Source of the DNA: Klebsiella pneumoniae
Lineage (GTDB): Bacteria > Pseudomonadota > Gammaproteobacteria > Pseudomonadales > CAMAPQ01
Assembly (NCBI GenBank): GCA_945860125.1
Contig: CAMAPQ010000024.1
Span: forward strand, 1 to 34,314
DNA length: 34,314 bases
Reading direction: 5' to 3'
The notes below the pieces were generated by a model, which made no database searches, was not told the origin of the DNA, and saw nothing but the letters and a program-made list of their open reading frames with translations. Both the position numbers and the translations under genes were made by a program. Below are positions 1 to 8,462 of this stretch, one piece after another; position 1 is the first letter of the stretch; each line of letters begins with the position of its first letter.

Positions 1-162
1 GATTATGCGCCTCAGAATATGGCAATTATTCGGCATATTGTCCTTAACATGCTGAATAACGCAAAAAAGCACTTTAAAAAAGATATGAGTATAAAGGGTT
101 TACGTAAAAAAGCGGGATGGGGTAATACTACTCTTCACTTAATTTTGCAACAGTCTTTTTGA
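1..162 (+). CDS. ISAs1-family transposase, C-terminal part (cut by window edge)
   Basis: Frame 1 is open from the first base to a TGA at 160-162 and encodes 53 residues. It begins DYAPQNMAIIRHIVLNML and continues with the lysine-rich KHFKKDMSIKGLRKKAGW pattern. The arrangement 'N-x-A-x-I-R-x-x-x-L-N-x-L' followed by 'S-I-K-G-x-R-x-K-A' is the usual C-terminus of ISAs1-family (DDE) transposases. The rest of the gene lies outside the window, so intactness cannot be judged. A likely terminal inverted repeat follows directly after the stop. Family assignment is from memory of the conserved tail. Confidence 0.8.
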   Translation, partial: DYAPQNMAIIRHIVLNMLNNAKKHFKKDMSIKGLRKKAGWGNTTLHLILQQSF

Positions 163-175
163 TGGGACAGCCCTG
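163..175. repeat. probable terminal inverted repeat of the ISAs1-type element
   Basis: TGGGACAGCCCTG directly follows the transposase stop codon. Read on the other strand it is CAGGGCTGTCCCA, which resembles ISAs1-type element termini. The other end of the element is outside the window, so the pairing and the target duplication cannot be checked. Confidence 0.5.
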
Positions 176-275
176 ATCATCACCTAAGTATCTAACGCAC
201 AAAGTATATGGCGTTATGCCATTTTAACCGATAGCATGAATAATTTCCTCTTCTTCAAAAAAACATGGGTCAATA

Positions 276-402
276 TATACCCAAAGTAATTGGAATCACG
301 GGGAGGCGGCAAGGGAGAGAACCCCATGAGCATAGATAGACTATGTGATTGGGGTGAACGAGAGCTGCCAACAATGCCGTGTTTTCAAGTACGAAGGGTA
401 TA
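276..402. repeat. 127-bp MITE-like palindromic unit with TATACCC...GGGTATA ends
   Basis: The unit starts TATACCC at 276 and ends GGGTATA at 402. Between the ends are further imperfect inverted segments: CCCCATGAGCATAG pairs with CTATGTGATTGGGG around a short loop. The outer AAAGTA... and ...TACGAAG flanks also pair, so the whole unit can fold into a long hairpin. Palindromic units of this size with these ends are familiar from intergenic regions of several gammaproteobacteria (recalled, not searched). It has no transposase of its own. It sits exactly where the PilW-like reading frame loses homology. Confidence 0.75.
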
Positions 403-696
403 AGCATCATCATAAGCCGAAGCGCTATGACGAAAAGCTTGTTCAATTTCAAAATCAACCACTGATTTTCCTGAACGATAACCCGCTTGTCTAATCGCTT
501 TTTCAATCACTGAAAGAGCAAAAACAGAGTTCAATTGTAGTTGCATTTGCGCTTCTACTAATTGGTTGGTTTTATTGGTGCTCATAATGGATGAGACAGT
601 CGCACTCACTAAAACGGCACCTAAAAGGAGTGATATAGCCAGTTCGACTAAAGTCATTCCTTGCAAGTTATTAAAACGTTTCAGCATAAAAACCAA
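385..696 (-). pseudogene. pilW: PilW-like type IV prepilin, truncated at its 3' end by the palindromic unit
   Basis: The minus-strand frame encodes a class III prepilin leader, ...FNNLQG then MTLVELAISLLLG. Cleavage would fall after the glycine, with glutamate at mature position +5 and a hydrophobic helix following. The next stretch (NSVFALSVIEKAIRQAGYR) is typical of minor pilin PilW. After about 95 residues the frame enters the repeat at 402 and stops at 385; PilW proteins are usually about 250-350 residues, so most of the protein is missing. Two starts are possible: TTG at 696, which has AAGGTAGG seven bases upstream, or ATG at 687. The matching downstream pilin genes (pilX, pilY1, pilE) are absent. 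It is presumably non-functional. It could also be another PilV/PilW-type minor pilin. Confidence 0.72.
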
Positions 697-931
697 AATA
701 CAGCCTACCTTAATTGGTGAAAGGGTTAATTACTCTTTTTTTTAGTGTAGTTGATGCGCTAAATGTTAAGGATGGAATCACAGGGTGTATTGTGTTTCAG
801 CTTATAAAAATAGGTGTTTTCTGCCAATTTTTTGTCGTAAAAATGCCTTTATAGTAGCCAAACATAATTGTTTGCAGCCTGTTAAAAACAGAGTAAATTT
901 CGTTTTTATTTTTTGAAGGAGAAATTTTTAT

Positions 932-1270
932 ATGTTGAGCTTATTAATTACGACGGCTTATGCTGAGGCGGGTGCGGCGGCAGCGCCAGATGCGAACCCT
1001 CTATCTACTTTTATCATGCTAGGTGGCATGTTAATTATTTTTTACTTCTTTCTCTGGCGTCCTCAGAGTAAGCGTGCTAAAGAACATAAGCAGCTAATGG
1101 AAAGTTTAGCAAAAGGTGAAGAGGTCGTTTTGAGTGGTGGTCTTATGGGTAAAATCGTCAAAATTGATGATAACTATGCAACGATTGAATTGGCTGAAAA
1201 AGTAGAGGTAAAGATTCAAAAAGCGTCAATTGTCGCAACTTTGCCAAAAGGTACGCTTAAGTCCATTTAA
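932..1270 (+). CDS. yajC: Sec translocon accessory subunit YajC
   Basis: This small inner-membrane protein works with SecD and SecF to aid SecYEG protein export. At 112 residues it has the usual family length (about 110). One membrane helix lies near residues 26-43 (TFIMLGGMLIIFYFFLW), followed by the conserved RPQSKRAKEH motif and a cytoplasmic domain with GEEVVLSGGLMGKI. The start is well supported by GAAGGAG about ten bases upstream. It is the first gene of the yajC-secD-secF order; tgt and queA, which often precede it, are replaced here by the repeat and pilin remnant. Spacing to secD is 100 bases, so a shared transcript is likely but not shown. Confidence 0.95.
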   Translation: MLSLLITTAYAEAGAAAAPDANPLSTFIMLGGMLIIFYFFLWRPQSKRAKEHKQLMESLAKGEEVVLSGGLMGKIVKIDDNYATIELAEKVEVKIQKASIVATLPKGTLKSI

Positions 1271-1370
1271 GCTTAAGTTAATTAAATAAGTATCATTCAA
1301 ACGATGCGTAACTGAAACCAATGTACCTTAAACGGATGTAACTTAAACGGACATAGTCGATCAATTATTT

Positions 1371-3266
1371 ATGCTAGAACAAGCTCTTCTTTCGAGAGGC
1401 CGTAAGGCTTCACCTCAATCGCATACCTTTCCTATTTGGAAGCTAGTGCTTATTTTTATTGTTTCAGTTTGGAGCATTATTTTTACGCTACCTAATTTTT
1501 ATCCAGAAGATCCTGCGGTACAAATTACAGGTAGTTCTGCTTCAGAAGTGATTAATGAGGCGCTGGTTGCTCAAGTAAAGGAGGCTTTAGAGGGCGGATC
1601 AATTCCTTTTAAAGCGATTGAGCGAAAGGAGCGCAGTCTTCTCATTCGTTTGTCTGAATTAGAAGGCCAGCTTGCGGCAAAAGATTTATTACAAGCTAAA
1701 TTGGGTACGCGTTTTTTAACGGCGCTGAATTTAGCGCCCACAACACCTGCTTGGTTATCTGCTATAGGGGCTAAGCCGTTAAAATTGGGTTTGGATTTGC
1801 GTGGTGGCGTCCATTTTGTATTAGATGTTGATGTTGATCATGCCCTTGAGCAGCATATTAGTCTTTATTTTGACAGTATTCGTGATCAGTTGCGCGAAAA
1901 AAAAATTCGTTATGCTGAAATTAAAAATGATAAAGAAGAAATTAAAATTTCTCTTCGCTCAATAGAAGATTTAAATCTTGCGCGTGACTTAATCCTTAAA
2001 AATCATGGTAGAGATTTATCTTTAAAGCCTATAGAAGACGGTGCTTTATCTTTTACTTTGTATCTGACGGAAGAGAAGAAACAAGAAATCCGTGATTTTG
2101 CGGTAACACAAAACTTAACTGCTATTAGAAATAGAGTGAATGAAATAGGGGTGGCTGAGCCTTTAGTGCAAAAGCAAGGCTCACAGAGAATTGTGATTGA
2201 GTTGCCTGGTATTCAGGATACAGCTATCGCCAAAAGAATTATTGGCCGTACCGCAAGCCTTGAGTTTCGTCTTGCTGACCGGGCTAATCTTGGCGGTCAA
2301 GGCACAGAGACTTTACCTTTTAAAGGTGAGCGCCGAGCCCCTGTTGAATTACAAGAAAAAGTAATTGTAACGGGTGAGCATGTGGTTAATGCCCAATCTA
2401 GCCGTGATGAAAATAACCTTCCTCAAGTGAATATTACCTTGAATGCGGAAGGCGGGCGGCAAATGTTAAAAACAACGAGGGACCATGTTGGCGATTCTAT
2501 GGCAGTTGTTTTTATTGAGCATAAGCAGCGTTTAATTGAGAAAAGGGTAGGTAGTGAAATACAGGTTATTCGTGAGCCTTATGCTGAAAAATACGTTATT
2601 AATGTGGCAACTATTCAAGATACGTTGAGCTCTCAATTTAGAATTACTGGTTTAGATTCCATGGATGAAAGTGATGAGCTGTCTCTTTTACTGCGTTCTG
2701 GTGCCTTAGCTGCCCCGATGTATATTATTGAAGAACAAACGGTTGGCCCAACATTAGGAAAAGAAAATATTGAGAAAGGCGTAAGTGCAACTTTATTAGG
2801 TTATTTCTTGGTTGTCTTAGCGATGGCCCTTGTTTACCGTATTTTTGGTGTTCTCGCAAATGTTGCATTAGCATTAAACGTTACTATTTTGATTGCTGTT
2901 ATGTCTGTATTAGGGGCAACGCTAACATTGCCTGGTATTGCTGGTATTGTTTTAACGGTAGGGATGTCCGTTGATGGAAATGTGCTTATTTTTGCCCGTA
3001 TTCGTGAAGAACTTAAGAAGGGGCTTTCTTCTCGTCTTGCCATTACAACAGGTTTTGATCGTGCTTTTCTCACGATTTGGGATGCCAATCTTACAGGTTT
3101 AATTGTGGGCGGTTTATTGTTTGCAATTGGCACAGGCCCTGTGAAAGGCTTTGCTGTAACCACCTCAATTGGTATCGTTATTTCAATGTTTACTTCTATT
3201 ACTTGCACCCGTGCTTTCATTGAGTTTTTTTACGGTAAAAAAGATATTACGAAGTGGGCGCTTTAG
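1371..3266 (+). CDS. secD: protein translocase subunit SecD
   Basis: Inner-membrane RND-family subunit that, with SecF, uses proton motive force to pull exported proteins into the periplasm. The 631 residues are close to the 615 of E. coli. An N-terminal helix is followed by LPNFYPEDPAVQITG and GLDLRGGVHFVLDVD (first periplasmic domain). The C-terminal half has five hydrophobic helices starting near residue 475. The functional aspartate lies in GMSVDGNVLIFARIREE (Asp about 535). The first roughly 20 residues (MLEQALLSRGRKASPQSHTF) extend beyond the usual start and the ribosome site before ATG 1371 is poor, so the exact start is uncertain. secF follows after 33 bases. Confidence 0.96.
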   Translation: MLEQALLSRGRKASPQSHTFPIWKLVLIFIVSVWSIIFTLPNFYPEDPAVQITGSSASEVINEALVAQVKEALEGGSIPFKAIERKERSLLIRLSELEGQLAAKDLLQAKLGTRFLTALNLAPTTPAWLSAIGAKPLKLGLDLRGGVHFVLDVDVDHALEQHISLYFDSIRDQLREKKIRYAEIKNDKEEIKISLRSIEDLNLARDLILKNHGRDLSLKPIEDGALSFTLYLTEEKKQEIRDFAVTQNLTAIRNRVNEIGVAEPLVQKQGSQRIVIELPGIQDTAIAKRIIGRTASLEFRLADRANLGGQGTETLPFKGERRAPVELQEKVIVTGEHVVNAQSSRDENNLPQVNITLNAEGGRQMLKTTRDHVGDSMAVVFIEHKQRLIEKRVGSEIQVIREPYAEKYVINVATIQDTLSSQFRITGLDSMDESDELSLLLRSGALAAPMYIIEEQTVGPTLGKENIEKGVSATLLGYFLVVLAMALVYRIFGVLANVALALNVTILIAVMSVLGATLTLPGIAGIVLTVGMSVDGNVLIFARIREELKKGLSSRLAITTGFDRAFLTIWDANLTGLIVGGLLFAIGTGPVKGFAVTTSIGIVISMFTSITCTRAFIEFFYGKKDITKWAL

Positions 3267-3299
3267 GTCTTTTGTTGTTTATTGTCAGGATGATTTTAT

Positions 3300-4316
3300 A
3301 TGTTTTTAAAGTTCGCATTGCCTGAAAAAATTGCCTTTATGAAAGTAGGGCGCCTTGCTTTTTATTTTTCGGTTTTTTTAAGTTTAAGCTCTGTCCTTTC
3401 TATTTTTATAAAGGGTTTTAATCTAGGATTAGATTTTACGGGTGGCACCGTTGTTGAGGTTGAATTTAATAAAACCGTAGATATAAATCATTTAAGGAAT
3501 GTTTTTTCTACTAATGGATTTAAAGATGCTCAGGTACAGTTTCTGGGTCAATCTCTTACTGTTATGGTGAGACTCCCCCCCTCCCATCATCCTGTAACGG
3601 TAACAGACGCTTTAAATCCAGGCGATCAAAAAATAGATGCTAAAACAGCTGTTAAAATAGAGAATAAAGCGCAGACTGAAAAAATAGCCGACCTATTCAA
3701 TCTTGCCTATCCTTCACATACAATTAATATTAAAAAAATAGATGTGATTGGCCCGCAAGTGGGTGATGAATTGCGTGATAAAAGCGGTATTGCAATGATT
3801 GTTGCGCTAATTTGTATGTGTTTATACGTTGCACTTCGTTTTCAGTATAAATTTTCTTTAGGTGCTTTAGCTGCCCTCGTGCATGACACATTAATTACTT
3901 TGGGTATTTTTTCTTTCTTTAGTTTGCCTTTTGATTTAAATGTTCTGGCAGCTGTTTTGGGTGTTATCGGTTATTCTTTAAATGACACCATTGTTGTATT
4001 TGATCGTATTCGTGAAAATTTTGCTGCGATGCGGGATGAGACCACCTCAAATATTATTGATATTTCAATTACCCAAACTTTGGGGCGAACCCTAATGACT
4101 TCAATCTGCACACTTTTAGTGCTGCTTGCCATGTTAATTTTAGGTGGTGATGCGCTGTTTGGTTTTTCTTTAGCCTTAACGATTGGGATTGTGGTAGGTA
4201 CTTACTCTTCTTACTATATTGCAAGTTATATGTTGGTTTTGACCAAGTTAAATAAAAATGATTTTGCTGAAGCAACACCCAAAGATGACTATGTAGAAGA
4301 GGATTATAACGCCTAA
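3300..4316 (+). CDS. secF: protein translocase subunit SecF
   Basis: Partner of SecD in the inner membrane. The 338-residue protein has an N-terminal helix, the [14 protein letters not shown] motif, a periplasmic domain, the [14 protein letters not shown] segment leading into the membrane region, and the conserved [21 protein letters not shown] helix. The periplasmic domain carries an extra stretch near residues 93-120 ([19 protein letters not shown]) that makes it slightly longer than E. coli SecF (323). AGGATG lies just before the ATG. The stop is followed after one base by the parC start, so the two may be co-transcribed. Confidence 0.96.
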   Translation: MFLKFALPEKIAFMKVGRLAFYFSVFLSLSSVLSIFIKGFNLGLDFTGGTVVEVEFNKTVDINHLRNVFSTNGFKDAQVQFLGQSLTVMVRLPPSHHPVTVTDALNPGDQKIDAKTAVKIENKAQTEKIADLFNLAYPSHTINIKKIDVIGPQVGDELRDKSGIAMIVALICMCLYVALRFQYKFSLGALAALVHDTLITLGIFSFFSLPFDLNVLAAVLGVIGYSLNDTIVVFDRIRENFAAMRDETTSNIIDISITQTLGRTLMTSICTLLVLLAMLILGGDALFGFSLALTIGIVVGTYSSYYIASYMLVLTKLNKNDFAEATPKDDYVEEDYNA

Positions 4317-4317
4317 T

Positions 4318-6543
4318 ATGTCTGATTCACTCTCGTTTTCCGAAATCGTTCCGCTTGAAGTTTATACTGAAAATGCTTATCTCAACTATTCAATGTATGT
4401 CATTTTGGATCGTGCTTTACCCAATATTAGTGATGGTTTAAAGCCTGTTCAAAGACGGATTGTCTATGCTATGTCTGAGCTGGGGCTTAATGCACAATCA
4501 AAATATAAAAAATCTGCCAGAACCATTGGTGACGTTTTAGGTAAGTTTCATCCGCATGGTGATTCTGCTTGTTACGAAGCAATGGTGCTAATGGCGCAGC
4601 CTTTTAGTTTTCGTTATCCCTTAGTTGACGGGCAAGGTAATTGGGGTTCGCAGGATGATCCTAAGTCTTTTGCGGCCATGCGTTATACAGAAGCTAAATT
4701 ATCTGCATTTGCCCAGTTATTATTAGCGGAACTTAATCAAGAAACGGTAGAGTGGGGCGCTAATTTTGATGGTACTTTACTGGAGCCTAAAATTTTACCT
4801 GCTCGTGTTCCGCATGTTTTATTAAATGGCGGTACGGGCATTGCGGTAGGCATGAGCACAGATATTCCTTCACATAATTTAAGAGAAGTTACGCAAGCTT
4901 GTATTCAGTTACTCAATGAGCCTGATACCTCATTAGATGAATTATTGGAATATATTCCAGGCCCAGATTTTCCAACGCACGCTGAGATTATTACGCCCAA
5001 AGATGAGCTTAGAAAAATCTATGAGACAGGGCGCGGTACTTTTAAAATGCGTGCAACCTACTTAATGGAAGAAAGTAACATTGTTATTCACGCGCTCCCA
5101 CACCAAACTTCAGCGAATCGTATTTTAGAACAAATTGGTCAGCAGATTCAGAATAAAAAACTACCGATGGTTGCTGATTTACGTGATGAAAGTGATCATG
5201 AGCATCCTGTGAGAATCGTCATTGAACCACGTTCTAATCGAATTAATGTTGAGCAATTAATGTTGCATTTATTTTCCTCAACGGATTTACAAAAAAATTA
5301 TCGCGTTAACATGAATGTCATTGGCATTGATGGTAAGCCACAGGTAAAGTCTTTAAAAGAAATGCTTTCAGAGTGGTTAGTTTTTAGACTTTCGACGGTT
5401 CGCAAACGTTTTGAGCATCGCTTAAAAGAGGTAATGGATCGCTTACATATTTTAGATGGTTTATTAATTTCCTATCTTAATTTAGATGAAGTCATTCGTA
5501 TTATTCGGCAAGAAGAAGAGCCAAAAGAAGTCCTTATGGCTTCTTTTCATCTTTCTGATATTCAAGCAGAAGCGATTTTAAATTTACGTTTGCGTTATTT
5601 GGCAAAGCTAGAAGAAATTAAAATTACCTCTGAGCAAAAAGAGCTAGATAAAGAACGAAAGCGAATTGAGAGCATTTTAAAGTCAGAAACCAAGCTTAAA
5701 AATGAGATTATTCAGGAATTAAATCATGATACGCAAAAGCATGGTGATGCACGCCGTACGGTCTTAATCGAGAGGCCTGAAGCAAAGGGATTAGATGAGA
5801 CAGAGATGCAGTCTATTGATGCTGTTACGGTTATTTTGTCAAAAAAAGGTTGGGTACGCTCAGCTAAAGGGCATGAAATAGACGGCGCAACACTTTCCTT
5901 TAAATCTGGTGATGAGTTTTTAATGCTTTGTAAGGGTAAGAGTAATCAGCAGGCTATTTTCTTTGATTCAACAGGACGTGGTTATGCACTTAATATTGCA
6001 GACTTACCGTCAGCGCGAGGTTTAGGCGAGCCTTTAACCAGCCATGTTTCTCCGCCTGCTGGTGCACATTTCATTAGCTTAATGATAGGCGAACAGACAC
6101 AAAGTGTTTTACTTGCTTCGAATAAAGGCTACGGTTTTATTGCGCCGTTTGGTGAAATGGGGTCGCGAAATAAAGCAGGTAAGGCATTGCTCACGATTGG
6201 GGCTGACGAGTTAGCTTTAGAGCCTGTTTGGGTGAATGAGGGGCGTTATGTTGCTGTTTTATCAGGCGATGATCACTTACTTGTATTCAAGTCGGAAGAT
6301 CTGCCCAGAATGAGTAAAGGGAAGGGCGTAAAGTTAATTTCTTTATCGGACAAAAAAGGAGTCTCTACGTTAAAAGCTGCGCTTGTCTTGGAAGACAATC
6401 AGGGATTAGAGTTTATTTCTGACAAGAAAAATTATGTGTTATCACATAAAGAGCTTAAGTCTTATATGGGTAAAAGAGCAGGAAAGGGTGAGAAATTGCC
6501 TAAAACTTGGTTAGGCATTAATCAAATGCATCTAAAACTTTAA
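4318..6543 (+). CDS. parC: DNA topoisomerase IV subunit A
   Basis: With ParE this enzyme decatenates daughter chromosomes by double-strand passage. The 741 residues fit ParC (752 in E. coli). The catalytic tyrosine is Tyr123 in [14 protein letters not shown]. The quinolone-resistance region reads [19 protein letters not shown], with serine 83 and glutamate 87 corresponding to E. coli ParC Ser80/Glu84, so the common resistance changes are absent. The C-terminal domain has degenerate beta-pinwheel blades rather than the GyrA box, which supports ParC over GyrA. ATG 4318 lies one base after the secF stop, an unusual partner. parE is not in the window. Confidence 0.95.
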   Translation: MSDSLSFSEIVPLEVYTENAYLNYSMYVILDRALPNISDGLKPVQRRIVYAMSELGLNAQSKYKKSARTIGDVLGKFHPHGDSACYEAMVLMAQPFSFRYPLVDGQGNWGSQDDPKSFAAMRYTEAKLSAFAQLLLAELNQETVEWGANFDGTLLEPKILPARVPHVLLNGGTGIAVGMSTDIPSHNLREVTQACIQLLNEPDTSLDELLEYIPGPDFPTHAEIITPKDELRKIYETGRGTFKMRATYLMEESNIVIHALPHQTSANRILEQIGQQIQNKKLPMVADLRDESDHEHPVRIVIEPRSNRINVEQLMLHLFSSTDLQKNYRVNMNVIGIDGKPQVKSLKEMLSEWLVFRLSTVRKRFEHRLKEVMDRLHILDGLLISYLNLDEVIRIIRQEEEPKEVLMASFHLSDIQAEAILNLRLRYLAKLEEIKITSEQKELDKERKRIESILKSETKLKNEIIQELNHDTQKHGDARRTVLIERPEAKGLDETEMQSIDAVTVILSKKGWVRSAKGHEIDGATLSFKSGDEFLMLCKGKSNQQAIFFDSTGRGYALNIADLPSARGLGEPLTSHVSPPAGAHFISLMIGEQTQSVLLASNKGYGFIAPFGEMGSRNKAGKALLTIGADELALEPVWVNEGRYVAVLSGDDHLLVFKSEDLPRMSKGKGVKLISLSDKKGVSTLKAALVLEDNQGLEFISDKKNYVLSHKELKSYMGKRAGKGEKLPKTWLGINQMHLKL

Positions 6544-6566
6544 GTTTTCTCACGTTTAAAAAGATT

Positions 6567-6669
6567 TAGGACTTACGCAAAATTGCTCCAGCAAGGCGTC
6601 CTGACGAAGACAGTACACGGTGTACGGCAAGGCAGGACAACACAGCTGGGCGGTTTTGCGTAAGTCCTA
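6567..6669. repeat. 103-bp MITE, copy A (TAGGACTTACGCAAAA ends)
   Basis: Starts TAGGACTTACGCAAAA and ends TTTTGCGTAAGTCCTA, a perfect 16-base terminal inverted pair. Inside are GTCCTG/CAGGAC and the near-centre palindrome GTACACGGTGTAC, so it can fold into a long hairpin. A second 103-bp copy in opposite orientation is at 30190-30292, about 87% identical by hand alignment. There is no coding capacity, which suggests a non-autonomous transposable element. It begins 23 bases after the parC stop and may also end that transcript. Confidence 0.85.
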
Positions 6670-6757
6670 AGATTCTTAACAAAAACTGTGTTGCTTAGTT
6701 ATTGTCTTATGCCATACCTTATATATAGGCTTTTAATTTTTTAAGCGGTGGGTAAAT

Positions 6758-7960
6758 ATGAGCTTTGAGCTATCGCCAATGCTATCGGTTCTGAGTTTGT
6801 TTGACTCTTCTGCTTTACTTGATTCACTTGCAAAGTCTATCGAGCAGCCGGGAAAGAAAGAATTAAAATTACAATGCGGGGATTTACAGAAAGAGGCGTC
6901 TTTTTTTGAAGGCATGAAAGCTGCGGGCCAGCATGTAGAACAGAGTAAAGAGAGTTATCTGCCCTATGAAAAAGAGAAAAAATGGGAGAATGTTCTTGGT
7001 CTTTTAAAAGCGCATCTTGATGAAAAAAAAGCGCATTGTCCTATTGCATCTGTTGAACAATCCTATACGCAGTATGACCAAAATGCACCTTCTGTTAAAG
7101 CAAGCGATCAGCAACTTAGCCCAAAAGAACAAGCGCTTTTTCTCTTAGGCGAGCATTTAGGCCTTGAGTTATTAGCAAAGTTAATTCAAACAAAAGATAT
7201 TCAAGCGATTACGCTAGGAGATGACCCTAATCCTATTTTAGAAGAGATAATGTTATTGCCTTTTAGTGTGAGTCAAACGGCAGAACAAGTGCGGTTATTT
7301 TTACCGAGTGACAAGAATAATACTAACCAGCTTTTTTTAGTTGAAAAAAGTGGACAAGTGCAGCATCTTTTTTTTACAGAACAACTCTCTACTCAATTTG
7401 GCGAACGAAATATTTATGCTGTAACGTTATTAACGTATCAGCTGGATGAGCAAGCAAGAAACTATCGTTTTATCTCTCAAAAAGAAGCAACGCTTCAATT
7501 TTCTAGTGTTGTTGAACAATCTGAAAAAGAAAAATTTAATCCCTTATTAAATCTTAATGAAGAACAGATTAACCATTTTAAGCGTGATCTTTCGGCGCTT
7601 TTTCAGGTAAACGATATTTTAGCGCTGCTTTTTTTGCCCTCTTTCTTTTTCTCTGATAATACGAAAACGTTTAATCAGCTCTTTATGGGGCATTTAAATT
7701 CATTAGGATTATGTTTGGTGAGCTCTAAAAAGACTGATCTTCAAATTGCTATTGAGCAAGAAAATGCTAATTCTGGTGCACGAAAAGAGGGTAAAACTTT
7801 ACGTGCGAAATTTCGTAGAAAAACTGGCTATGAAGCGGATGCGCCAGAAGATCAGAATGTTATTTTAAGTGAAGAAAAAGATAATTTGACGTTAAAGCTA
7901 ATCCCTAACAATAACAACAATAATGATGATTTCACTTACTTTCCTTTTATTGTGGTTTAG
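6758..7960 (+). CDS. hypothetical protein (400 residues), ORFan
   Basis: I do not recognise this protein. The ATG is preceded by GGTGGGT, a reasonable ribosome site. It is soluble in character: no signal peptide and no clear membrane helix, apart from a hydrophobic patch near residues 285-300 (ILALLFLPSFFF). Residues 25-105 are lysine/glutamate-rich and probably helical. The C-terminus holds a basic stretch (RKEGKTLRAKFRRKTGY), an acidic stretch, a run of six asparagines followed by two aspartates, and a hydrophobic end (FTYFPFIVV). It stands alone between a full MITE upstream and a repeat end 16 bases downstream, which suggests an accessory gene. A secreted effector is possible but unsupported by any motif I can name. 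Confidence 0.7.
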   Translation: MSFELSPMLSVLSLFDSSALLDSLAKSIEQPGKKELKLQCGDLQKEASFFEGMKAAGQHVEQSKESYLPYEKEKKWENVLGLLKAHLDEKKAHCPIASVEQSYTQYDQNAPSVKASDQQLSPKEQALFLLGEHLGLELLAKLIQTKDIQAITLGDDPNPILEEIMLLPFSVSQTAEQVRLFLPSDKNNTNQLFLVEKSGQVQHLFFTEQLSTQFGERNIYAVTLLTYQLDEQARNYRFISQKEATLQFSSVVEQSEKEKFNPLLNLNEEQINHFKRDLSALFQVNDILALLFLPSFFFSDNTKTFNQLFMGHLNSLGLCLVSSKKTDLQIAIEQENANSGARKEGKTLRAKFRRKTGYEADAPEDQNVILSEEKDNLTLKLIPNNNNNNDDFTYFPFIVV

Positions 7961-7976
7961 TCTCATTTTATAAAAG

Positions 7977-7988
7977 TAGGACTTACGC
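7977..7988. repeat. single end of the TAGGACTTACGC repeat family
   Basis: TAGGACTTACGC matches the first 12 bases of the 103-bp MITE, but the following sequence is unrelated to it and no matching right end is found nearby. The bases after it (CTTAACTTGCCAGTTTTAG, 7990-8008) nearly match 21234-21252 at the end of the RND gene, hinting at a second repeat subtype. Confidence 0.55.
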
Positions 7989-8013
7989 CTCTTAACTTGC
8001 CAGTTTTAGTTTT

Positions 8014-8082
8014 CCGTTCGTCCTGAGTCTGGTCGAAGGATAAGCTTTTATTAAAACCCTTCGACAGGCTCAGGACGAGCGG
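8014..8082. repeat. hairpin repeat with CCTTCGACAGGCTCAGGACGA arms
   Basis: The arm at 8014-8039 (CCGTTCGTCCTGAGTCTGG...) pairs with the arm at 8057-8082 (...GGCTCAGGACGAGCGG) over about 26 bases with few mismatches, leaving a 17-base loop rich in A/T. This 'TTCGTCCTGAGCCTGTCGAAGG' sequence is a widespread bacterial intergenic repeat (recalled). It lies between the ORFan and vapBC, where it could insulate the two by ending transcription. Confidence 0.75.
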
Positions 8083-8117
8083 AGTGGGTGATCACTTACT
8101 GCGTTCACTGCTGTAGG

Positions 8118-8169
8118 GGCATATATCTTGATATATGCCATAAACACGGCATATACTTTGATATATCTC
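8118..8169 (+). promoter_or_regulatory. vapBC promoter with two operator palindromes 30 bp apart
   Basis: Operator 1 (8118-8139) is a perfect palindrome, GGCATATAT-CTTG-ATATATGCC. Operator 2 (8148-8169) is an imperfect copy, GGCATATAC-TTTG-ATATATCTC. Their centres are 30 bp apart, about three helical turns. A promoter overlaps both: -35 TTGATA at 8128-8133, an 18-base spacer, -10 TATACT at 8152-8157. The vapB ATG follows at 8193 after AGAAGG. VapBC complexes normally repress their own promoter by binding paired palindromes, so this is the expected autoregulatory site. The function is inferred; the symmetry is seen. Confidence 0.75.
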
Positions 8170-8192
8170 ATAGCAAAAGAAAGAAGGTAATC

Positions 8193-8462
8193 ATGAATCA
8201 AATCGCCAAACTGTTCACTAATGGTCGCAGTCAAGCTGTGCGTTTACCTGTTGCCTATCGGTTTGATGCCAAAGAAGTTTTCATTCGTAAAGACCCGGAA
8301 ACGGGAGATGTGATCTTATCGCGCAAACCCTCAACTTGGGATGGTTTCTTCTATGCACTTAAAGATGTTGATGTGCCGAACGATTTTCTGAGCAAGACAG
8401 AACGCAATCAACCATTGAAAGATGCGCAAGATGGTGACCCATTCGAGGGGTGGTGTGAGTGA
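8193..8462 (+). CDS. vapB: VapB-type antitoxin (AbrB/MazE fold)
   Basis: The 89-residue antitoxin opens MNQIAKLFTNGRSQAVRLP, the standard swapped-hairpin DNA-binding motif of VapB. The acidic C-terminal half (PSTWDGFFYALKDVDVPNDFL...DPFEGW) should wrap and block the VapC active site. The start at 8193 was chosen over an upstream in-frame ATG at 8088 because it has AGAAGG eight bases before it, and because the extra 35 codons would run through the operators. The stop overlaps the vapC start by three bases (GTGA), giving translational coupling with antitoxin first. Base composition looks less A/T-rich than the neighbours, consistent with transfer. Confidence 0.93.
   Translation: MNQIAKLFTNGRSQAVRLPVAYRFDAKEVFIRKDPETGDVILSRKPSTWDGFFYALKDVDVPNDFLSKTERNQPLKDAQDGDPFEGWCE

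Noticed and set aside
270..506. 78-codon minus-strand frame across the palindromic unit
   Set aside because: It crosses the repeat and overlaps the recognisable prepilin frame; no homology or start signal.
1325..1352. Direct repeat CTTAAACGGA twice between yajC and secD
   Set aside because: Only ten bases and no further copies; too short to call a regulatory or mobile element.
2834..3220. 128-codon minus-strand frame inside secD
   Set aside because: Antisense shadow of the SecD membrane domain, with no start signals.
8088..8192. In-frame upstream extension of vapB from an ATG at 8088
   Set aside because: It would run through both operator palindromes and the -10 box, and the internal ATG at 8193 has a clear ribosome site and starts at the conserved VapB N-terminus.
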